Program-made: the position numbers and the translations under genes
NCBI GenBank assembly: GCA_046052275.1
Contig: JBJOMQ010000008.1
Location: forward strand, 1-28,254
Source of the DNA: UBA668 sp046052275
GTDB lineage: Bacteria > Actinomycetota > Acidimicrobiia > Acidimicrobiales > Ilumatobacteraceae
Reading direction: 5' to 3'
DNA: 28,254 bases
In this document: piece by piece, positions 23,133 through 28,254 of the stretch
Position numbering within the stretch: the stretch's first letter is position 1
Layout: every line of letters starts with the position of its first letter
Notes under the pieces: model-generated
Told to the model about the DNA's origin: nothing
The model's database searches: none
The model's input: the letters and a program-made list of their open reading frames with translations, nothing else

Positions 23133-24721
23133 TGCGGTGTCCGGTCGGGAAGATCGGTCGCTGCGATGACGGCGGCGGTGACGAGGAGGAGGACGGTGGC
23201 CAGCGCAAAGCCTTGAGCGCGGGGAACGTCGCCGGCGCGGGTGAGCAGTCGGCTCACGGCGATCGGCATCGTCTCGCGTCCGGCCCTGGTGAGGAATGTG
23301 GTGGCCCCGAACTCGCCGAGCGAGATGGCGGCCGAGAGCCCGGCACCGACCAGAACCGGGCGGCGGGCACGCCGGACGACCACCTCTCGCCAGGCCCGCC
23401 AGGGCGACGCACCCAGCATGCACGCCGCGGCGACGTGGTCGGCTGGCACGGCGCGGATGACGGGGAGCGCTGCCCGCACGACGAATGGCACCGCGATGAG
23501 CGCATGGCCGATGGCGACGAGCCACCACTCGCTGCGCCAGTCGTATGGCGGGTTGTCGAAGGTGATCAGCATGCCGAGTCCCACCGTGACGGCAGAGGTG
23601 CCGAGCGGCAGCATCAGGCCCGTGTCGAGTGCGGCGGCAACTCGGCGGCGGCCGGCTGCGATGGCGAGCGAGCCGAGCAGGCCGAGGCTGACGCTGAGGA
23701 TCGTGGCGACCGCCGCCGTGCGCAACGAGGTGGCCATCGACGCGAGTGGATCGATGCCGAGCGATGCGCCGCGATCCGCCACGGGATCGACGAGTCGGTG
23801 CCACGCCTCGAGACTGAGCCGGCCACCCACTCGGAACGACTGGGCCACCAGCGCCGACATCGGAGCGGCGACTGCTGCAGCGGCGAGAATCACCGTGCAT
23901 GCGACGACAACGCGCTCGCGCCGAGTGCGCGGAGCCCGCCGCTGTGGCACTGCCGCACTCGCTCGGGATGCCAGCCGCTGTGCCCGTGCCGCGATTCCAG
24001 CGACGACGGCGAGTACGACCAGTTGTGCCACGCTCAGTGCCACGGCGCGCTCGACGGCGCCGAGCTGCGTGGCGAGTCGCACGATCTCGATCTCGACCGT
24101 GGACCGGGTCGGCCCGCCGAGCAGCAGGACGGTGCCGTACGACGTGACCGAGAAGAGGAACACGACCGTGGCCGCAGCGACGATGCCCGGTCGCAGCAGC
24201 GGCAGCACCACATGGCGCGCCACCTGCAGGGGTGTGGCACCGAGCGTGCGCGCTGCCCCAGTGAGCTCGTGGGGGATCACCGACCACATCGAGCCCACGA
24301 GGCGTACGACGACAGCCAGGTTGAAGAACACATGTGCCATGACGATGGCCGTTGTTGTTCCATGCAGGTGCTCGGGGAGCAGTGCGAGGAATGCCGCACC
24401 GACGACGACGGTGGGAAGCATGAATGGCACCGTGACCATCGCAAGTGCGAGCCGCCTCCCGCTGAAGTCGAATCGGGCGAGCACATAGGAAGGAGCCATG
24501 CCGGCAACGAGTGTGGTGGCAGTGCTCGCTGTCGCCTGGAACAGGGTGAAGCGCACGATCCCGAGGTCGACCGACGGCCTGCCTGCCCTGAGCGCCATCG
24601 TCGCCACGGGCCACGCGAAGAACACAGCCAGCCATGCCGCAGGGAGCGCGCCGAGCACCGCCGGTGCCCAGCGCGGGAGCGCTGTCAGCGAAGGACGATG
24701 TCGGCCCACTCGTCCTGCCAC
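23129..24721 (-). CDS. thiP: Thiamine-type ABC transporter permease (two fused domains)
   Basis: A 530-residue membrane protein with two tandem binding-protein-dependent transport domains and about twelve hydrophobic segments, the ThiP architecture. Both coupling loops are visible: LTGAARTLGATPLQVARHVVLPLLRPG near residue 185 and HVAAACMLGASPWRAWREVVV near residue 435. FMLPTVVVGAAF and LGEFGATTFLTR are also typical. The GTG at 24721 would overlap the thiB gene by 37 bp; a GTG at 24709 is an alternative and the exact start is uncertain. The stop overlaps the ATPase start. It should move thiamine or its phosphates inward together with ThiB and ThiQ. Confidence 0.92.
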   Translation of the reverse strand: MAGRVGRHRPSLTALPRWAPAVLGALPAAWLAVFFAWPVATMALRAGRPSVDLGIVRFTLFQATASTATTLVAGMAPSYVLARFDFSGRRLALAMVTVPFMLPTVVVGAAFLALLPEHLHGTTTAIVMAHVFFNLAVVVRLVGSMWSVIPHELTGAARTLGATPLQVARHVVLPLLRPGIVAAATVVFLFSVTSYGTVLLLGGPTRSTVEIEIVRLATQLGAVERAVALSVAQLVVLAVVAGIAARAQRLASRASAAVPQRRAPRTRRERVVVACTVILAAAAVAAPMSALVAQSFRVGGRLSLEAWHRLVDPVADRGASLGIDPLASMATSLRTAAVATILSVSLGLLGSLAIAAGRRRVAAALDTGLMLPLGTSAVTVGLGMLITFDNPPYDWRSEWWLVAIGHALIAVPFVVRAALPVIRAVPADHVAAACMLGASPWRAWREVVVRRARRPVLVGAGLSAAISLGEFGATTFLTRAGRETMPIAVSRLLTRAGDVPRAQGFALATVLLLVTAAVIAATDLPDRTPQ

Positions 24722-25692
24722 TGCTCGCGGTTGGCGGCGATGTCATCGGGCTCCACCGACCAGGTGATGTCGGGCGCAGCGGTGAAGCGCCGGAACACCT
24801 CGGGCAGCTCGACGTCGGGGTTCACGGGGTTGACGAACAGGGTAAGCGGCAGTTCGCGCTGGAATCGCTCGCTGACGAGGAACTCGACGAGCAATCGTGC
24901 CGCCTCGGGACTGTCGGTGCCGCGGAGGACGCCGGCGTACTCGATCTGTCGGAAGCACGTGCCGGTGCTGACCGCAGTTGGTGCATCGTCGCGGGGTGGA
25001 TCGGCGAACACCACCTCTGCCGGCGGACTCGTCGCATAGCTGACCACGAGGGGCCTGTCGCCCCCGCCAGCACCGCCGGCGGCGCCGGTGAAGCGGTCGT
25101 AGTAGGCGGTCGTCCAGCTGTCGACGACCTCGACTCCATTGTCGGCCAGTGCGGTCCAGTACTGGCGCCAGTCGTCGGTGGCGGCGATGGTGGCGAGCAG
25201 GAACGCCAGTCCAGGTGACGACGTGGCCGGGTTCTGCACCACGAGCAGGTCCGCGTAGGCAGGCTTGATGAGATCGTCGAACGTCTGCGGCGGCTCGATG
25301 CCCCGCTCTGCGAACCAGGCGATGTCGTAGTTCACGCACACGTCGCCGGTGTCGACGGCGATCGGCTCGCCGTCGAAGATGCCACCGTCGAGGGCAGCCG
25401 ACAGCAGCGTGTTGTCGACTCCCCACATGACGTCGCCCTCCGGGTTGCCGGCGGTGAGCACTGCCTTGGTCACCATCGTCCCCGCATCGCCGCCGACAGC
25501 GATGCGCACGGTGATGCCCGTGTCAGCGGAGAACTCAGCGAGCGCCTCGTTGAGCGGAGTGTCGGCGGTGGGGAACGAGTCGTAGACGATGAGCGTGAGC
25601 TCGTTCGGGGCGTCGCTGCTGCAGGCGGGCATCACGGCCACGAACAGGGCAGCGGCGGCAGCGGCAGCAGCGATGCGAGCCAGGCGAGTCAT
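24685..25692 (-). CDS. thiB: Thiamine-type ABC transporter substrate-binding lipoprotein
   Basis: A 335-residue exported binding protein. The signal sequence ends in a lipobox, VMPAC-SSD, with Cys24 as the lipidation site, so it is anchored to the outer face of the membrane. ThiB-like blocks are LTLIVYDSF, GDVMWGVDN, GDVCVNYD, NPATSSPGLAFLLATIA, SWTTAYYDRF, RPLVVSYATSPPAEV and CFRQIEYAGVL. It probably captures thiamine or a phosphate ester. The ATG at 25692 overlaps the pyrophosphokinase stop in ATGA. The order TPK-thiB-thiP-thiQ behind a TPP riboswitch is a coherent thiamine salvage operon. Confidence 0.92.
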   Translation of the reverse strand: MTRLARIAAAAAAAALFVAVMPACSSDAPNELTLIVYDSFPTADTPLNEALAEFSADTGITVRIAVGGDAGTMVTKAVLTAGNPEGDVMWGVDNTLLSAALDGGIFDGEPIAVDTGDVCVNYDIAWFAERGIEPPQTFDDLIKPAYADLLVVQNPATSSPGLAFLLATIAATDDWRQYWTALADNGVEVVDSWTTAYYDRFTGAAGGAGGGDRPLVVSYATSPPAEVVFADPPRDDAPTAVSTGTCFRQIEYAGVLRGTDSPEAARLLVEFLVSERFQRELPLTLFVNPVNPDVELPEVFRRFTAAPDITWSVEPDDIAANREQWQDEWADIVLR

Positions 25693-26339
25693 GACGGGAC
25701 CGCCACGGTGACGATGCCCGAGTGTGACGCGACGGTGACCGCTCCCTCTGCGATGTTGCTGACGCCGCGCGCCTCAGTGGGCGACAGTGGGCCGTCGAGC
25801 GACCACTTCGCACCGCGTAGTTCGACGTGGCCACATGCGCCGTGGAGCGCGAGCACGGAGAACGTGGTGCCAGCAGCGAGGTCGAGCACTGCCCGACGTC
25901 CCTCGTGGATGACAGCGAACTCTGTGCTGCCGATCACTGCGCGCACAGCGTCGAAGTGTGCTGCTGCCGTGCCGCCGAGTGCGAGCAGGATGCCGAGCAG
26001 GTGGTCGATGCGTTCGCCGATGCCGCCGACGACGAGGAGACCACCAGTGCCGATCGCCGCAGCGACCTCGAGTGCCAGCTCCGTGTCGGTGCAGTCCTTG
26101 TCGGCGGGGTGCTCGTCGATCGCAAGACCGTGCGCATACGCCCACATCCGGCCGGAGGCGCTCAGGCTGTCGAGGTCGCCGACCAGGTGGGTTGGCTCGA
26201 TGCCCGCTGCCACGGCATGGTCGAGGCCACTGTCGGCGGCAACGACTGCGGACGCGCCGAGTGTCCTCACGGCACCGACCGCTGCGGACGGGATGGCGCC
26301 GCCGCCGGTGATGACGACGGTCCATCGATCAGGTTGCAT
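25689..26339 (-). CDS. Thiamine pyrophosphokinase
   Basis: A 216-residue kinase that converts imported thiamine directly to TPP with ATP. Family motifs are present in order: VVAADSGLDHA (32-42), HLVGDLDSLS (51-60), KDCTDTELAL (81-90), GGIGERIDHLLG (105-116) and, in the C-terminal thiamine-binding domain, LSPTEARGVSN. The ATG at 26339 lies 8 nt after GGAGGG, which is also the 3' end of the TPP riboswitch aptamer, so ligand binding would hide the ribosome binding site. As first gene of the run it links uptake to activation. No thiamine biosynthesis genes are present in the window. Confidence 0.95.
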   Translation of the reverse strand: MQPDRWTVVITGGGAIPSAAVGAVRTLGASAVVAADSGLDHAVAAGIEPTHLVGDLDSLSASGRMWAYAHGLAIDEHPADKDCTDTELALEVAAAIGTGGLLVVGGIGERIDHLLGILLALGGTAAAHFDAVRAVIGSTEFAVIHEGRRAVLDLAAGTTFSVLALHGACGHVELRGAKWSLDGPLSPTEARGVSNIAEGAVTVASHSGIVTVAVPS

Positions 26340-26346
26340 GTGCTCG

Positions 26347-26430
26347 TCCCTCCGCTGGCATTACCCAGATCAGGTTCTCGGGTCGGTGGCACCGGCCACC
26401 CTCTCAGCCCGCCTGCGCGAGCTCCCCGTG
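26347..26430 (-). ncRNA. TPP riboswitch (THI element)
   Basis: The minus strand holds the conserved THI-box blocks in order: GGGGAGC, GGCTGAGAGGG, a short GGTGGC-CGGT-GCCACC variable stem, GACCC, GAACCTGATCTGGGTAATGCC and AGCGGAGGGA. It lies directly before the thiamine pyrophosphokinase and senses thiamine diphosphate. The Shine-Dalgarno GGAGGG (26348-26353) is part of the aptamer's closing end, 8 nt before the ATG, and no terminator fits in between. Control of translation initiation is therefore likely, with TPP shutting off the operon. Confidence 0.95.
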
Positions 26431-26441
26431 CTGTCGGTCGG

Positions 26442-26447
26442 AGTGTA
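26442..26447 (-). promoter_or_regulatory. Candidate -10 for the riboswitch-thiamine operon
   Basis: TACACT on the minus strand lies 11 nt before the aptamer, so transcription would start just upstream of it. A TTCACC at a slightly long 19-nt spacing inside the end of the EamA gene is a possible -35. Read-through from the EamA gene is the alternative. Confidence 0.4.
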
Positions 26448-26451
26448 CCGG

Positions 26452-27336
26452 TCAGGTGGCGCGGCGGGTGAAGTACGTCACGGCTACCAGGCCGGCGATC
26501 ACCAATGCCATGCCGGCGATCTGGATGCCAGCGACGGTGCTGCCGAGGAAGACGACGCTCCACGTGACGGCGAGGGCCGGCTGCGATACCTGCATGGTGC
26601 TGATCACGCCGATCGGTATCGCCTGCTGTGCGTACACCATCAGCCCATGGGCAAGGGTGCCGGTGAGCACCGCGAGGATGCTGATGAAGACCACCGATCG
26701 CCAGGTGACGTCGTCGATCGTGCCGGGGAAGAGGATCAGCGAGATTGGCAGCGTCACGGCCGTGGCAATCGGCGTCATGTGCGTCATCACGTCGACCACC
26801 GATCGCTGCTGGCGGAGTCGGCGGCTCGTGATGAGATAGGTCGCCCAGAGGAGGGTGGCGCCGCCGATCCAGGCCACGCCCTCCCACGAGAACTCGCCCG
26901 ATTCGGGGGCGTTGAAGAGCACGATGGCAAGGCCCGTGAGCGAGACGAGACCGAAACTGAGCGGACCGAGCGGCGTGCGCTCGCGGAGGACGATGGCGGC
27001 CATCGGCACCACGACGAAGGGCGTGAGCGCACCGGTGAACTCGGCCGCCGCAACCGTCGTCCGGGTGACACCGACGAAGAAGAAGGTGAGGTTGAGTCCG
27101 AAGGCGATGCCGGGCACGAGGGCAGCGCGGAAGCCCTCGCGGGTTGGCCAGCGGTGCTCCGCGACGCGCAGGATGAGTACCCAGATGCCGCTGCACAGCA
27201 GTAGGCGCCAGAACGCCACGGTGACACCCGGCGTCTCGGACAGCTTGATCAGCGTGGAACCGAAACTGAAGCAGAAGAGGGTGGCGAGCAGCGCAGCCAC
27301 GCCGAGGGCGCGCTGCCTGGCGCGGTCGTCACTCAC
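26452..27336 (-). CDS. EamA (DMT superfamily) transporter
   Basis: A 294-residue inner-membrane protein with about ten hydrophobic helices arranged as two EamA repeats. The first repeat contains FSFGSTLIKLSETPGVTVAFWR and LTPFVVVPMAAIVLRERTP; the second starts near residue 150 (GVAWIGGATLLWATYLITSRR) and ends with QPALAVTWSVVFLGSTVAGIQIAGMALVIAG. Such proteins export or import metabolites; the substrate is unknown. The start is GTG 27336, 6 nt after TAAGGT. It lies upstream of the TPP riboswitch on the same strand, so thiamine-related transport is conceivable, but it precedes the aptamer and is not under its control. Confidence 0.9.
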   Translation of the reverse strand: MSDDRARQRALGVAALLATLFCFSFGSTLIKLSETPGVTVAFWRLLLCSGIWVLILRVAEHRWPTREGFRAALVPGIAFGLNLTFFFVGVTRTTVAAAEFTGALTPFVVVPMAAIVLRERTPLGPLSFGLVSLTGLAIVLFNAPESGEFSWEGVAWIGGATLLWATYLITSRRLRQQRSVVDVMTHMTPIATAVTLPISLILFPGTIDDVTWRSVVFISILAVLTGTLAHGLMVYAQQAIPIGVISTMQVSQPALAVTWSVVFLGSTVAGIQIAGMALVIAGLVAVTYFTRRAT

Positions 27337-27342
27337 CCCTCC

Positions 27343-27351
27343 ACCTTACGC
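27343..27351. promoter_or_regulatory. Overlapping divergent promoter elements (EamA / SDR)
   Basis: On the minus strand TAAGGT (27343-27348) lies 6 nt before the EamA GTG. On the plus strand TTACGC (27346-27351), an 18-nt spacer and CAGAAT (27370-27375) lie 6 nt before the SDR ATG at 27382. The EamA -10 and the SDR -35 share three bases, so the two genes may compete for polymerase. Confidence 0.35.
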
Positions 27352-27381
27352 ATTGAGTGGCCGCGCGGACAGAATGACCCC

Positions 27382-28167
27382 ATGGGAGAACTCGAAGGAC
27401 GCATCGCAGTTGTCACGGGTGGCAGCCGCGGCATCGGCCGGGCCATCAGCATCGACCTTGCCAAGGCCGGTGCGGCGGTCGCGATCAGCTATCGACGAGA
27501 TGCCGATGCGGCATCAGAGACCGTTGCCGCAATTGAGTCCGCAGGTGGCACTGCTGTGGCGATCGCTGCTGCAGCCGATGACGAAGCCGACTGCCAGCGG
27601 CTCGTCGATGGCGTGCTGGCCAGCCTTGGCGGCATCGACATCCTGGTGTGCAACGCCGGAATCGCGTCGCGAGGTCGCAGCGTTGCATCGACCGATGCTG
27701 ATGAGGTGCAGCGAGTGATGGCCGTTCACGCTCTCGGTCCTCATTACCTCTCGCGGTTCGCGCTGCCGTCGATGCGCCAGCGCGCAGGTGTGCCGGGCGG
27801 CCGCGGCGACATCGTGATGATCTCGTCGGTGGCCACCACGCTGATGTCCGCTCACGGCGCGCCGTACAACATGGGGAAGGCGGCGATGGAGGCGCTGGCG
27901 CTGACGCTTGCGAAGGAGGAACGGCCGAACGGCATCCACGTCAACGTGGTCGCGCCGGGACTCGTCGAGACCGACATGGGAGTCCGCCTCACGCGTGCCA
28001 TCACCGGGAATCGCGACCTGGCCGATCTCCGGTCGCTCGACTCGGCATCGCCGTTCGGCCGGGTGTGCCAGCCGTCCGACATCGCCGGCGTCGTACGGTG
28101 GCTCTGCGGCCCCGGAGCCGGATACGTCACCGGCCAGCGCATCGAAGTGGACGGCGGCGGGCGCTAG
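27382..28167 (+). CDS. Short-chain dehydrogenase/reductase (FabG-like)
   Basis: A 261-residue classical SDR that oxidises or reduces an alcohol or ketone with NAD(P). The cofactor motif TGGSRGIG is at 12-19, NAG at 91-93, and the catalytic Ser148/149, Tyr162 and Lys166 (YNMGK) are present. PGLVETDM and the C-terminal GYVTGQRIEVDGG are typical. The Asn of the usual catalytic tetrad is replaced by His116 (VMAVHALG). Arg38/Arg39 after the second strand suggest NADPH preference. The substrate is unknown; FabG proper is not established. The start ATG at 27382 is 6 nt after CAGAAT. The stop overlaps the convergent downstream gene in the palindrome CTAG. Confidence 0.92.
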   Translation: MGELEGRIAVVTGGSRGIGRAISIDLAKAGAAVAISYRRDADAASETVAAIESAGGTAVAIAAAADDEADCQRLVDGVLASLGGIDILVCNAGIASRGRSVASTDADEVQRVMAVHALGPHYLSRFALPSMRQRAGVPGGRGDIVMISSVATTLMSAHGAPYNMGKAAMEALALTLAKEERPNGIHVNVVAPGLVETDMGVRLTRAITGNRDLADLRSLDSASPFGRVCQPSDIAGVVRWLCGPGAGYVTGQRIEVDGGGR

Positions 28168-28253
28168 AACGGTGTGGTGCTGCCGTCGCGCGGCAGTTCG
28201 ATGAAGGTACGCCCGGGCGTGAGGAGAATGGGCTTGCCGTCGGGTCCGAACTT
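28164..28253 (-). CDS. C-terminal fragment of a protein resembling DUF3048/YerB
   Basis: Only the last 29 residues are in the window: FGPDGKPILLTPGRTFIEL followed by PRDGSTTPF and a TAG stop. The G-K-P-x-x-L-x-P-G-R-T-x-I-E-L pattern is like the C-terminus of DUF3048 lipoproteins of the YerB group, but the piece is too short for certainty. The stop shares the CTAG palindrome with the SDR stop on the other strand. Confidence 0.5.
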   Translation of the reverse strand, partial: KFGPDGKPILLTPGRTFIELPRDGSTTPF

Positions 28254-28254
28254 G

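Noticed and set aside
23133..24746. thiQ fused to a long N-terminal region
   Set aside because: This is another frame of the thiP gene; the GTGA overlap at 23129-23132 gives the natural start.
23213..25039. 608-codon open frame on the plus strand opposite thiP and thiB
   Set aside because: Rich in Arg, Asp, His and Gly with no recognisable domain; the opposite strand encodes clear transporter genes.

Overview
This window is high-GC, densely packed chromosomal DNA that reads as actinobacterial housekeeping sequence. The lineage clues are an actinobacterial-type SerC, a PAC2-family protein, an EthA-like monooxygenase, a mycothiol-type maleylpyruvate isomerase homologue, a Val/Leu-rich leader peptide ahead of ilvB, and many start codons lying 6-8 nt after a TANNNT-like hexamer. 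An acidimicrobial or related deep actinobacterial lineage is a guess; no rRNA or tRNA is present to settle it. No mobile element, CRISPR array, tRNA or rRNA was recognised. No gene-free stretch exceeds about 180 bases; the longest are the ilvB leader (4933-5108), the metY upstream region (10797-10927) and the TPP riboswitch region (26340-26451).

Layout. 1-2414: the 3' end of gatB, then ilvD. 2427-4365 (minus): a flavin reductase-like gene overlapping an EthA-like Baeyer-Villiger monooxygenase. 4408-4932: 5-formyltetrahydrofolate cyclo-ligase. 4938-8433: ilvB-ilvN-ilvC behind a leader peptide and attenuator hairpin; with ilvD this covers most of the common Ile/Val pathway. 8448-10796 (minus): a secreted beta-helix protein. 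10928-12253: metY. 12321-13211: a carboxymuconolactone decarboxylase/AhpD-like gene whose CxxC motif is written Cys-x-x-TGA. 13212-15193 (minus): serC then a PAC2 gene. 15227-17598: two translationally coupled PLP enzymes (AspC-type and PatB/MalY-type). 17592-18167 (minus): cobO. 18245-20439: an MDMPI-like gene coupled to a CopC-CopD fusion. 20456-26430 (minus): a TPP-riboswitch-headed run with thiamine pyrophosphokinase, a ThiBPQ-type ABC transporter, a GNAT acetyltransferase, a small WXG-like protein and a 432-residue unknown. 26452-27336 (minus): an EamA transporter. 27382-28167: an SDR oxidoreductase. 28164-28254 (minus): the tail of another gene.

The most notable item is the probable selenoprotein at 12321-13211. 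The reading frame continues through an in-frame TGA exactly at the second Cys of a CxxCxxxH redox motif, the downstream part is clearly the C-terminus of the same family, and a bulged hairpin sits 24 nt after the TGA as a bacterial SECIS should. Next in interest are the ilvBNC attenuator with its 16-residue peptide, the WXG-like pair at the tail of the thiamine operon, and the recurrent leaderless-type promoter spacing.
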